DNA of 62,617 nt, from the NCBI GenBank assembly GCA_025934495.1, contig JAICXY010000006.1:1-62617 (forward strand), read 5' to 3'. The translations under genes were made by a program, and so were the position numbers. Positions 27,889 to 36,639 of the stretch are shown piece after piece. Every line of letters starts with the position of its first letter. Position 1 is the first letter of the stretch. Source of the DNA: Candidatus Nitrosocosmicus sp. (lineage in GTDB: Archaea > Thermoproteota > Nitrososphaeria > Nitrososphaerales > Nitrososphaeraceae). The notes beneath the pieces are model-generated. The model had not been told where the DNA came from, searched no databases, and was given only the letters and a program-made list of their open reading frames with translations.

Positions 27889-29307
27889 TTGAGTAATAAA
27901 TTAAAAAAAATACTGAATATTGAAGGTGAACCCATTTTTGAAAACCTAAATACTAATTTAAATACTTTTGAAATATTTAAAAAATTATACATCAATTATA
28001 ATGATATTTTTATTTTTGAATCTCTTGACGGGCCTAAAGAATTAATCAAATCTTCAATCATAGGGTTTGAACCAAACTATAAAATTAAATGTCTTTCGAA
28101 AAAATTGTTAATCTTCAAAAAAGAAAAAATAATAGAGAACATTTCAATTATTGATCCCTTAAGCAATATTAATGAATATTTTCCTTCGATCGAGAAAAAA
28201 GATTATCGATACGTTGGGGGATTGGTAGGTTATATAAATTATGAATCAATTAAATATTGGGAAAACATCCATGTAAAAAATAACAAATATTTTCCACTAA
28301 TGGAATTCGGTCTATATACCGATGGAATAATATATGATCATGATAAAAACAAATTAGAGTACTTCTACTATAAAAAATCAAGATTAAAAAATATTGAAAA
28401 AATTATAAAAAGTAATATCATTCAAAATAAAAAAGAAAATGAAAAAAATCTTGAATTTACATTTAACAAATTAAGCAGAAATATCGAGAAAAAAGAATTT
28501 GTGAAAAAGGTGAAAAAGGTGAAAGAATATCTCAATAAGGGAGATATATTTCAAACAGTATTATCAAAAAAAATAAAATTTGTGTGTAATGGTAATCCCC
28601 TATTTCTTTATCAAACCCTCCGAAAAATAAACCCATCACCATACATGTTTTTTTTCCAATTAAACAAACATATACTTATTGGCTCAAGTCCGGAGATGTT
28701 ACTTAGAATTACCAATAAAAAAGCTGAAACTTATCCTATAGCAGGATCAAGACCAGTCTCAAAAGATAGACATAAAACAGAAAAATATAAAAAAGAAATG
28801 CTCAACGACGAAAAAGAAATAGCAGAACATACAATGTTAGTTGATCTCGCAAGGAATGATCTAGGAAAAGTTTGCAAATATGGCACTGTTAACACGGATG
28901 AGCTTATGAGCGTTAAACAATTCAGTCACATTCAACATATCGTTTCTCATGTAACTGGTTACCTAGATAACAAATACAGTGTATTTGATGCATTTAGAGC
29001 AGTATTTCCTGCAGGCACTGTATGTGGGGCCCCTAAAGTTAGATCGATGGAGATAATTAATGAGTTAGAACCAGAGAGCAGAGGACCTTATGCAGGTGCA
29101 ATTGGATATTTTTCTTTTAACAGATCGTGTGATTTTGCCATAACCATTAGATCACTATTTATCAATAAAAATAAAGGATATAATCAATCTGGTGCTGGGA
29201 TCGTAATAGATTCTATCCCTGAAAACGAATACAAAGAAACAGAAGATAAATCAAATGCAATATTATCATCTTTAAGTATTTTTGAAAATAAGAAAATAAG
29301 AAAATAA
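27889..29307 (+). CDS. trpE: Anthranilate synthase component I (TrpE-like)
   Basis: Chorismate-utilising enzyme of 472 residues; anthranilate synthase large subunit is the best fit, with 4-amino-4-deoxychorismate synthase (PabB) the main alternative. N-terminal domain: FIFESLDGP, comparable to the LLES tryptophan-binding motif, and GGLVGYINYE. Catalytic domain: YPIAGSRPVSKD, DEKEIAEHTMLVDLARNDLG, QFSHIQHIVSHVTGYL, FPAGTVCGAPKVRSMEII, RGPYAGAIGYFSFN and the late GAGIVIDSIPENEYKET. No trpG partner is adjacent, so the glutaminase must be elsewhere. TTG start with a Shine-Dalgarno site. Confidence 0.82.
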   Translation: MSNKLKKILNIEGEPIFENLNTNLNTFEIFKKLYINYNDIFIFESLDGPKELIKSSIIGFEPNYKIKCLSKKLLIFKKEKIIENISIIDPLSNINEYFPSIEKKDYRYVGGLVGYINYESIKYWENIHVKNNKYFPLMEFGLYTDGIIYDHDKNKLEYFYYKKSRLKNIEKIIKSNIIQNKKENEKNLEFTFNKLSRNIEKKEFVKKVKKVKEYLNKGDIFQTVLSKKIKFVCNGNPLFLYQTLRKINPSPYMFFFQLNKHILIGSSPEMLLRITNKKAETYPIAGSRPVSKDRHKTEKYKKEMLNDEKEIAEHTMLVDLARNDLGKVCKYGTVNTDELMSVKQFSHIQHIVSHVTGYLDNKYSVFDAFRAVFPAGTVCGAPKVRSMEIINELEPESRGPYAGAIGYFSFNRSCDFAITIRSLFINKNKGYNQSGAGIVIDSIPENEYKETEDKSNAILSSLSIFENKKIRK

Positions 29308-29309
29308 TA

Positions 29310-30647
29310 TCATAAATCCCTTGGAGGTATAGCAAATTTGTTTGATTTATCAGAATGATATTTTATTATCATAGATGGATCCTTTTGTCTTCCGGTTAAT
29401 ACACCTACAACTATATCATCTTTTTGTATAATTTCCTTTTTTCTTAATTTCATTATTCCAGAAGGTACAGAACCCGAGGCCATCTCACAATCAAATCCAT
29501 TTATACCCACTACGGACATTCCATCCATCATATCTTCATCCTCGACTTGTTCCACTATGCCATTTGTAAATTCTATAGTTCTCAATGCTTTGATAATATT
29601 TGCAGGTTTTCCGATCTGTATTGCAGTAGCCGGAGTTTTTGGAAAACGTTTATCTTGGCTCTGTTTTTTATAGTATTTTTCAATTAAAGTAATATCAGGT
29701 TTTCCATTGTTCCAGGCAAGTTTGGTATTTTCAAATAAACCATTTACTAATTCGTAAAAAGTATTAGCTCCAACTGCATTAACCACTAGAACACGAGGTA
29801 TCTTTTTTATCCACCCCCAATTGTAAAGATCAATCAGTGCTTTTCCACAGCTTGAAATATTTCCAAGTGCCCCACCAGGGTAAACAATCCAATCTGGCGG
29901 ATTCCAATTTAAATGCTCAAGTATTCTAAATACAATAGTTTTTTGTCCTTCCAGTCTAAACGGATTTAAAGAATTTACGGTGTAACCACCTTCTTTTGCA
30001 GCGATATCAAGTGATTTTGAAAGTGCATCGTCAAAATTTCCTTCAACTTGAATTACTTGTGCTCCAAATTGAAAAGCCTGTCCCAATTTACCGGGCGCGA
30101 TTTCACCTTTGGGTATATACACTTCACAGTCCAAACCTTCGTTAGAAGCATACATAGCAGCCGAAGCAGAGGTATTACCGGTTGAGGCGCAAATTAGTTT
30201 TTTAATAGATAACAACTTTGCATGGGTCACTGCTGCGGCCATACCATTATCTTTAAAAGATCCACTGGGGTTATACCCTTCTGGCTGAAGAAAAAGATTA
30301 TCAGATGGCATATTAACATAATTAGCAACTTTGCTCATCTTATAAGGCCTAGATAGTCTTCCCTCAGAACCATCCAAAGATACAAAATATTTAGAGCATT
30401 CATCGATGTCTTCTGTATCTATATTTACGAAATTTATTAGCTCTCTAAATCTCCAAACTCCACTTTCATTGAAAATATTTCCGTTTGGATTTCGCCTCTG
30501 GAAAAAGGTCTCAATTAAGGATTTATCAGGGTGTTCAGAATATTCTATATCAAGTAAATAACTACATGATGAACATCGATAAATATCATTATTAATGGAA
30601 TAGGATAATGCACAAGCAGGGTTAATACATTTTTTTTCTACTTTCAA
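29310..30647 (-). CDS. thrC: Threonine synthase
   Basis: PLP enzyme converting O-phosphohomoserine to threonine. The 445-residue protein starts with a zinc ribbon (C7, C12, C25, C28). The PLP lysine is K132 in NPSGSFKDNGMAAA, followed by STGNTSASAAMYA, the phosphate-binding YPGGALGNI block and the C-terminal SGSVPSG motif. Length and motifs match archaeal ThrC. ATG start; convergent with trpE, with 2 bp between the stops. Confidence 0.93.
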   Translation of the reverse strand: MKVEKKCINPACALSYSINNDIYRCSSCSYLLDIEYSEHPDKSLIETFFQRRNPNGNIFNESGVWRFRELINFVNIDTEDIDECSKYFVSLDGSEGRLSRPYKMSKVANYVNMPSDNLFLQPEGYNPSGSFKDNGMAAAVTHAKLLSIKKLICASTGNTSASAAMYASNEGLDCEVYIPKGEIAPGKLGQAFQFGAQVIQVEGNFDDALSKSLDIAAKEGGYTVNSLNPFRLEGQKTIVFRILEHLNWNPPDWIVYPGGALGNISSCGKALIDLYNWGWIKKIPRVLVVNAVGANTFYELVNGLFENTKLAWNNGKPDITLIEKYYKKQSQDKRFPKTPATAIQIGKPANIIKALRTIEFTNGIVEQVEDEDMMDGMSVVGINGFDCEMASGSVPSGIMKLRKKEIIQKDDIVVGVLTGRQKDPSMIIKYHSDKSNKFAIPPRDL

Positions 30648-30718
30648 ATCAATGTTCTTTTAAAGTTTCAGTATCTAGATTTATAAACTTAAATTTTATT
30701 AATTAATAAAAGAAACAT

Positions 30719-31756
30719 TTGAATGATGATGATAATGATGATGATGATGCATGTCAAAAATTTATAGATTTATTTTCCAATATTTGTGTAAAAGAAAATC
30801 ATGATGGAATATTGCTTTCTGGAGGATTGGATAGCAGTATAATTGCATATCATACTAGGCCTACAAATTCAATTACTATAACAATAGACAAGAACTCTCC
30901 AGATTATTTTTATTCCTCTCTAATAGTAAAAAAAAAATTCACTATGAACCATTATAAAATAATTGTATCTTTTGAAGAAATTTTAGCAAATATAGAAGAA
31001 TTAGTAAAAGATTTTAAAACATTCGATCCTATCTTTTTAAAAAATTCAGTAGTTCAGTTAATGGGGTTTAAAACTGCAAAGGATCTCGATATAAATTCCC
31101 TTGTACTAGGTGATGGGGCTGATGAGCTTTTTGCAGGTTATAATTTTCTTCTCCTTAATCGATACGTTAACCAACCTATAAAAATCCAACAAAAAATTAA
31201 TTCAATTATAAAAAATATGGATTTTATTTCTCTTAAACTATCAAAAAAAATAGGGTTAAAAATATTTCTTCCCTTCCTAGAAAAAGAAATTGTTGATTTC
31301 TCACATAAAATACCATTAAATAACAAAATATCAACACATAATGGAATATACTATGGAAAATTTTTTTTAAGAAAATGTTATGAAGATATTTTAGGAAAAG
31401 AAATAGTTTGGAGAAAAAAAACCCCATTGGAAATTGGTTCTGGAGTTACTAATTTACAATCTCACATAGAAAATAACTTGATGACAAATGATAATTATGA
31501 CGGTGAATATATCAAAGAAATAAAAAAAATAAGAATGGAAGAAAAGGTAGAAATCAGGAATAAGGAGCATCTATATTTTTACAAAATGTATAGAAAATTT
31601 TATTGTCCACCTATTGAAGATAAATCTACCTATCTCGAAAAAGATATACGAAAATGTCCACATTGTCAATCAAATTTTATATGGAATGGGAGTTTTTGCA
31701 ATGTTTGTGGTGCCTTTCCTGTTCATATAATTAAAAAAGATGAGAACGAAAATTGA
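30719..31756 (+). CDS. Asparagine-synthase-like PP-loop protein with zinc ribbon
   Basis: A 345-residue protein with only the synthetase half of AsnB: the PP-loop LLSGGLDSSIIAYH at about 32-45, LGDGADELFAGYNFL near 136-150, and a KTPLEIGSGV block later. No N-terminal glutaminase domain and no Cys2, so it must use free ammonia, another glutaminase, or act on a different substrate. The C-terminus carries a zinc ribbon (CPHC ... CNVC, about 315-332). Translation starts at TTG 30719, followed by an Asp run (NDDDNDDDD) from GAT triplets. Probable adenylating amide- or thiol-transfer enzyme; exact reaction unknown. Confidence 0.75.
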   Translation: MNDDDNDDDDACQKFIDLFSNICVKENHDGILLSGGLDSSIIAYHTRPTNSITITIDKNSPDYFYSSLIVKKKFTMNHYKIIVSFEEILANIEELVKDFKTFDPIFLKNSVVQLMGFKTAKDLDINSLVLGDGADELFAGYNFLLLNRYVNQPIKIQQKINSIIKNMDFISLKLSKKIGLKIFLPFLEKEIVDFSHKIPLNNKISTHNGIYYGKFFLRKCYEDILGKEIVWRKKTPLEIGSGVTNLQSHIENNLMTNDNYDGEYIKEIKKIRMEEKVEIRNKEHLYFYKMYRKFYCPPIEDKSTYLEKDIRKCPHCQSNFIWNGSFCNVCGAFPVHIIKKDENEN

Positions 31757-31836
31757 ATATGTATTTGTAACCGCATACAATAGTATCTATGGATACTGAA
31801 TTAGAAAAAACTCTCTTTTTATAAATAAAATATGCT

Positions 31837-32523
31837 ATGATTAATGGGTACATAAGAAAGATGTCTTTTAGTAACAAATGGACAAAACCGCAAAATGAAA
31901 TAAACAATGTAGGTATGAAATTATTAGAAAATATTAAACCTCCGTCCCCTTTGAAACCCCGAATTGAAGAAGCTCAAAAAAGGCTCCATTCACAAATCTC
32001 CAAATTAGAGAACATGTCCATGAAAATGGAAGAAAAAGATCAAGTAATTTTTAAAAGAGTAATCAGTGCTATGCAAAGTCATGATAGCCAATATGCCAAG
32101 ATACTATCAAACGAATTATCACAGATAAGAAAAATGAATAAAATGATCACATCTGCCAAATTAGCTTTGGAACAGATACAATTAAGATTGAATACAATTA
32201 CCGAACTAGGTGATGTAATAGTAACATTAAGCCCAGCAATGTCAGTTATAAAAAATATACAAGGAGGATTAACATCTATGATGCCTGAAGCAGGTCAGTC
32301 ATTTGGAAAGATAACAGACATATTAAATGGAATTATGAATGAATCAGGACAAATCCCTCAAACAGCAGAAATAACGGGCAATACAAATAGTATAAGTGAA
32401 GATGCCATGAAAATTATAGAAGAAGCTAGTGCAATAGTTGAACAAAGCATGAAGGACAAGTTTCCAGATTTACCAAGTTCCAATATAGAACCAAAAGTAT
32501 CTGAAAGCAATTCACTTTATTAA
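31837..32523 (+). CDS. cdvB: CdvB / ESCRT-III (Snf7) family protein
   Basis: ESCRT-III-like membrane-remodelling protein of the archaeal Cdv division system. The helix-rich protein (228 residues) begins FSNKWTKPQNE and has a basic helical hairpin (about 30-75) followed by ISAMQSHDSQYAKILSNELSQIRKM, typical of Snf7-fold CdvB paralogues. The acidic C-terminal part contains EDAMKIIEEASAIVEQ. Ammonia-oxidising archaea usually carry several CdvB paralogues; no wHTH CdvA-binding domain is evident, so this is probably one of the shorter forms. An ATG ten codons into the frame (31861) is an alternative start. Confidence 0.87.
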   Translation: MINGYIRKMSFSNKWTKPQNEINNVGMKLLENIKPPSPLKPRIEEAQKRLHSQISKLENMSMKMEEKDQVIFKRVISAMQSHDSQYAKILSNELSQIRKMNKMITSAKLALEQIQLRLNTITELGDVIVTLSPAMSVIKNIQGGLTSMMPEAGQSFGKITDILNGIMNESGQIPQTAEITGNTNSISEDAMKIIEEASAIVEQSMKDKFPDLPSSNIEPKVSESNSLY

Positions 32524-32524
32524 A

Positions 32525-32570
32525 TTATTATTTTTTTTATTTTAAGTTTGTTTTTGATTTTTTTTTGATG
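32525..32570. terminator. T-rich bidirectional end region
   Basis: Long T-runs occur just after the cdvB stop, separating it from a convergent gene. Oligo-T tracts are the usual archaeal termination signal; no hairpin is seen. Confidence 0.5.
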
Positions 32571-32952
32571 AGATATTTTTTATTTGTTTTTTTATTCTTG
32601 AAATAGTTGGATAGCTATACCCTTTTTCACGGTAACGCTTTATCATTATTTTCCAATTTTTTATTCTTATCTGAGCTTGTTTATTAGTTAGTAATTGAGT
32701 TTCTCTCTTTACAATACTTTTTCGACCAGGATTCAAAAATCCCCCAATAGTTGCTTTATTTCTATTATATGAAAATTTCAATCCAAAAATAATTAAATCA
32801 AAAGGTAAACTATCAAAATAGCTTTTGATTTCTTCGTATTGAGATTTAGATCCCCGAAATTCTATTAAATATTTTTTTTTATTCTTGCTCTTCTCTTTTT
32901 TCTTCTTATCTTTATTTCCTCCCTCCTTTTTCTCTTTCGTTTCTGGCTCCAA
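32542..32952 (-). CDS. Conserved-looking basic hypothetical protein
   Basis: A 136-residue protein. Its first 27 residues are almost all Lys, Glu, Asn and Gly, then comes a compact part (KYLIEFRGSKSQYEEIKSYF, ...IGGFLNPGRKSIVKRETQLLT) and a basic C-terminus. It may be a small nucleic-acid-binding protein judged by charge. No family recognised. ATG start, convergent with cdvB. Confidence 0.55.
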   Translation of the reverse strand: MEPETKEKKEGGNKDKKKKEKSKNKKKYLIEFRGSKSQYEEIKSYFDSLPFDLIIFGLKFSYNRNKATIGGFLNPGRKSIVKRETQLLTNKQAQIRIKNWKIMIKRYREKGYSYPTISRIKKQIKNISSKKNQKQT

Positions 32953-33057
32953 TTTAAATCCCCTAAAATATTTGCAAATTGATTGATTGGTGCTATTTAA
33001 ATTGGAAAAATAAATAGAGATACTATATTATACTAAATTTTCAGAATAATCAATTTG

Positions 33058-33678
33058 TTAAAATATTTTTAGTCCACTATAATTAATTTTTTTTAAAAAT
33101 TCATCAATTTTAATCAAGATTTCAGAAAAAGGAAAAATAAATCTATAATCATGTTGCTGCTGCTGCTGCTGCTGCTGATTATCATTGGGTTTAGATAGAT
33201 ATGGATAGACAACAAAGATATGGATATCTAAATCTATATTTTGCGGTAAATTGGAAGACGATAACGAAGAGGTAACTAGCCAAATATTGTGTATATTTTT
33301 TTGTATAGAGAATAATTTTGTAATTGTTTTGTCAATATTCTCGTGTCTATCTTTTAAAAAATGTATTATTATTGCATTATCATTATCCATTTTAAGATTT
33401 TTAGAGTTTGGAACTAGAATGTCAACTGGGATATCATCTATAGTAATTTTTCGCTCGGCAGGAATCATAGACATGGTTAATATAAAATGCAATAATGCTT
33501 CGCTAAAGCAAACATATTCATCTTCATAGATATTATTTTTATCAAGCAAATTTGAACAATTATTTAAAAGTAAATCAATTATAGTTTTAGAATTAGAAAT
33601 ATCATTTGTTAACCGAGTTCTAATATGATTTTTACCTATCTTATCAATCTCATCGTATAGAATTTCTTTGATCTCCAC
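33058..33678 (-). CDS. Hypothetical protein with poly-Gln run
   Basis: A 206-residue cytosolic protein; no signal peptide or membrane helix. A run of eight Gln (CAG/CAA triplets, plus-strand 33152-33176) lies in the last third, followed by HDYRF. The pattern of alternating hydrophobic strands (IIIHFLKD, IWLVTSS, IHIFVVYPYL) suggests an alpha/beta fold. No known family. It is the last gene of the intact housekeeping block, and directly after it the transposon-rich region begins. Confidence 0.55.
   Translation of the reverse strand: MEIKEILYDEIDKIGKNHIRTRLTNDISNSKTIIDLLLNNCSNLLDKNNIYEDEYVCFSEALLHFILTMSMIPAERKITIDDIPVDILVPNSKNLKMDNDNAIIIHFLKDRHENIDKTITKLFSIQKNIHNIWLVTSSLSSSNLPQNIDLDIHIFVVYPYLSKPNDNQQQQQQQQHDYRFIFPFSEILIKIDEFLKKINYSGLKIF
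33152..33178. repeat. CTG/CAG trinucleotide repeat in a coding region
   Basis: Seven CTG units preceded by TTG, read as eight Gln codons on the reverse strand. Length changes would keep the frame. Confidence 0.9.
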
Positions 33679-33776
33679 TTTTTATAATTTACAGATATAA
33701 TATTTATAAATTAATATTTTAAGATGGAATTCAGTTCTTTTAATAAATTTAAAACTCAAAGAATGTATTACATCTG

Positions 33777-34140
33777 CCTTGTTTCATGCTTCCATATTCT
33801 AAATACATTCAAATAGCATCACCCAACAGATTCTGTGAAATGGTTCATCTACAACCAATCTTTAGTTATAAGAGGCGAAATACTTTTAGGATTTAACGTT
33901 ATTAACAACAGAGATATAGAATTAAAAGAGATGAATATAGATAAGGCTGGATTAGAAGCCATTTCATCATCCTAACTCATTTCTCCCTATTTTGCCCGGT
34001 ATACCAAAGTATACTTTCATCTACCTTTCAGGCAGACCAAAGGTGTATTGCACAAGGACATGTCCATGGGATACCATCTATCACATATTACATTACAATA
34101 AGTAGAAGAATAACCGGGTAGATCAATATAAAAAAATAAA
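33777..34140 (+). mobile_element. 5' relic of an IS5-like element (copy A)
   Basis: Starts with GCCTTGTTTCATGCTTCC, related to the terminal repeats of the copies at 1185, 37757 and 45315. Frameshifted fragments follow: WFIYNQSLVIRGEILLGFNVINN, ELKEMNIDKAG, KVYFHLPFRQTKGV and GHVHGIPSITYYITISRRI. The catalytic domain is missing; at about 34172 another element's end begins. Confidence 0.7.
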
Positions 34141-34171
34141 AACAAGGAATTTGAAGATAACTACCTGAGAC

Positions 34172-34640
34172 GTGGTCATAATTCAATATCCGTCATGTTT
34201 ATCCTTAACTCCATGTCAGCAGCCAGTCCAAAGCATGTATTTTATGGATTTTAGATCAGATTCATCCTTCTTACAGTTATAGTATACCATTAGTGGATAG
34301 AGCAAACAGACAAAAGTACAATTGCAGATACAGTATGAAATCCACATACGGGTAATGGGTCTATCCTAAACACTGATTTTATATGCTCTATCAATGATGG
34401 TTCAATAGATATTTTTCTTCGGTTATAGTGGATAGCCTGACCTAAACCCGATTCATAAAAGTATACAATCTCAAGCCTATTTTTGGAAGAACTTTTGTAC
34501 CTTTCTACAGAGGACAAATGAGATCTATTCCGAATGTCTTTTTGCTATACTCGTACAATTTCTTGTCATCAGTCTTCCTTACCATTTAAAAATATGTTCT
34601 CAATTTGGTGATCACTTATTTACAAAAAGTTACTACTAGC
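34172..34640 (-). mobile_element. C-terminal fragment of an IS4-like element
   Basis: Begins with the terminal sequence TGGTCATAATTCA (34173) and gives on the reverse strand IEPSLIEHIKSVFRIDPLP plus SAIVLLSVCS. These blocks are shared with the longer copy at 47.9-49.1 kb. Only the last quarter of the transposase is left. Confidence 0.7.
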
Positions 34641-34930
34641 AGTTAATTGTATCATATGTAATAAGAATATTATGATATCAAGGCATAACAGTAGAAATAA
34701 CTCCATTATCATGATTATTAAATACGTTTTTATAATAAAGAAATAATTTTTTAAATGTATATAGATATTCTATTACTCATTTTCTGAATAATGGTTTTTA
34801 TCAAATGTAAAAGAAAAACTATTGTCAACTTTTTGTCATCTATACTAATTAGTAAAAGTACGCTAAATAATTCTATCATCGAAAAGTACTGTAATAAAAT
34901 ATAGTCTTCGTTAAACTGTGTTTATTTCCA
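34641..34930. other. AT-rich spacer, nothing recognised
   Basis: About 290 bp of AT-rich DNA between an IS fragment and the inhibitor pseudogene. No open frame of interest. Confidence 0.5.
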
Positions 34931-35443
34931 ATGGAGAAAAGATATCCCGGATATTTGATTTAGCCGACTTATACTAATTGGTATAGGTATTATTTTTACC
35001 ATAGTATGCTCAATTCAAACTATTCATAAAAGTCAACAAATCTTTTGTGAATCAAAAACAAAACCTTATCCTCCGTTACAAAAATCAAATAATATGGATA
35101 ATATAACAGGGACAACCAATAGTTGTATAAATTTGAACATGAAAAATAATGTGGAAAAAAATACCATAGTAAAAGTTGGTGAAGAATTCACATTAAATTG
35201 TAAAGCAAATCGTACGCTGGATATACTTTGATTCCGGAATTCAATAAAGAGATTGTAAGTTTGATAGATCAAAAATTTGAAGCACCTTCACCTCAAATGC
35301 TAGATAGTTCTGGAACCTATTCATTCACATTCAAAGCACTTAAACATGGATCAGATCACCTGAAAGTATTTACAAAAAGTGCCCAAGATAAAGGATCTAT
35401 AATAAATCAAAAAGATTATTTTATAATTGTTGAGCGAATATGA
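34931..35443 (+). pseudogene. Chagasin-type (I42) cysteine-protease inhibitor, frameshifted
   Basis: Read across two frame changes this is a secreted inhibitor. Residual start MEKRYPGYLI (34931) is followed, after a stop and shift near 34960, by a hydrophobic signal/anchor segment LILIGIGIIFTIVCSI. Then comes a linker and VKVGEEFTLNCKANRT. A single-base shift near 35217 leads into GYTLIPEFNKEIVSL, SSGTYSFTFKALKHGSDHLKVF and a final DYFIIVERI. VGEEFTL, N-T-GY, the TFxFKA strand and the last strand match the order of conserved blocks in chagasin-family inhibitors of papain-like proteases; the usual GAGG loop is reduced to SSG. The gene converges on a papain-like protease 206 bp away. As it stands it cannot make a full product unless frameshifting occurs. 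Confidence 0.65.
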
Positions 35444-35530
35444 AATTATGTAGTAATAATTTCAATTCTTTATTTGTTTTTTGTCTAGATTTGAGGCGCA
35501 ACATCATTTTATGTATATAACTCTACCGAC

Positions 35531-35563
35531 AAAGGTCGAACAAGTTTCCATAGACCTTTTTAC
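35531..35563 (+). terminator. Hairpin followed by T-run
   Basis: AAAGGTC (35531-35537) pairs with GACCTTT (35553-35559) around a 15-base loop and runs into TTTTT. It lies about 90 bp past the inhibitor pseudogene stop. A terminator is plausible but unproven. Confidence 0.4.
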
Positions 35564-35648
35564 GGAAACAACATTATATATTTTTTATAGAATTATAATA
35601 TTTACTATATATTGGAAAGATAAAATAAAATAAAATATTGTGATGATT

Positions 35649-36413
35649 TTAACCTACTATTCTAATAGTCCAAAAATCATCGGATAAATTTCCGTCAAGA
35701 AGATAAGCATACGGCATTGTAAAGTAGCCTTTCATTCCCCAAGCATCGCCCCAAGAATTTCTCACAATGAATCTATGTTGAGAATCATCATATCCAACTG
35801 CTAATACTGCATGTCCACCAAGTAATTGTTCTTGGGGGGATGGCATTTGGACAATACCACTCTTGGCAACCTCTTCACTTTCAAAACTCTCGTATACGCT
35901 AAAACCAAAAACAAATGGATAGCCAGATGCTAGGCATCCTTTCATCTGATTTAATGTTCGTAATACTCTTGAATACGATTTAGCTCTGGTTTTTAAAGCA
36001 TCATCATAGCAATTTTGGGATGGTTTTTCGGTGAAATTATTTATATCGTAAGGCCATTCCGTTTCAGCACAGGCTCCTTGAGTGCCTACACTTTTCATTC
36101 CATCTCTGATCATAGCACCACTATCTTGATCTGCGGTTCCCTCTATATCTCGTTCATTATAGTAAATGAAAAGCCTGGATGGTATCATATCTTGTTTTTT
36201 TTGTTTTAATAGATCAAATTCTATTGCTCCAGCAATTGCGTTTCCAGTACAACTACCAAGTTGACCTTGATTGTAAACTGTTGTAGGACATTGAGGTCTC
36301 AAGTCAATTTTTGGTGGAAGTGTTGACAAAACTTGAACAGGAGCGGCATATGTATGATCTCTGTGATCTGGTAAATCTGGTTTCCAACCATATCCTTTTG
36401 TTTTCAAAACCAT
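35649..36413 (-). CDS. Papain-like (C1A) cysteine protease
   Basis: A 254-residue C1 peptidase. The oxyanion Gln49 and catalytic Cys55 are in NQGQLGSCTGNA, the catalytic His201 in LLGGHAVLAVGYDD and the Asn219 in VRNSWGDAWG, so the triad is complete. The first 35 residues (GYGWKPDLPDHRDHTY) resemble the short N-terminal segment of microbial C1 peptidases rather than a long propeptide, and no signal peptide is visible, so it could act inside the cell or leave by another route. ATG start; no operon partner. A chagasin-type inhibitor pseudogene lies opposite. The family is rare in archaea, which together with the surrounding IS debris hints at acquisition by transfer. Confidence 0.9.
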   Translation of the reverse strand: MVLKTKGYGWKPDLPDHRDHTYAAPVQVLSTLPPKIDLRPQCPTTVYNQGQLGSCTGNAIAGAIEFDLLKQKKQDMIPSRLFIYYNERDIEGTADQDSGAMIRDGMKSVGTQGACAETEWPYDINNFTEKPSQNCYDDALKTRAKSYSRVLRTLNQMKGCLASGYPFVFGFSVYESFESEEVAKSGIVQMPSPQEQLLGGHAVLAVGYDDSQHRFIVRNSWGDAWGMKGYFTMPYAYLLDGNLSDDFWTIRIVG

Positions 36414-36639
36414 AAATAGTGCTTATAATATTAATATTTAAGTTTTCCTTTTATCTTTAATCAAAAGCGATATCTCCATGATTATAATATACAGGTAACC
36501 ATCTTGAATGATACCATTTAGGGAATTGTAATTCTCCTGTATATCTTTAAAAAGAAATAGTATTAAAGAATTTCTTATTAAAAAATATATTCTTTGATCT
36601 ATATTTCGAGTAATCACCATTAACAAATTATTGGTATTT
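36414..36639. other. Spacer between protease gene and IS relic
   Basis: AT-rich, contains the protease promoter region. An open frame here (36438-36749, -) has no coding look and its 5' part is out-of-frame IS sequence. Confidence 0.5.

Noticed and set aside
33680-33776. Integration site (att) at the border of the core block
   Set aside because: No direct repeat, tRNA fragment or integrase could be found at the border.
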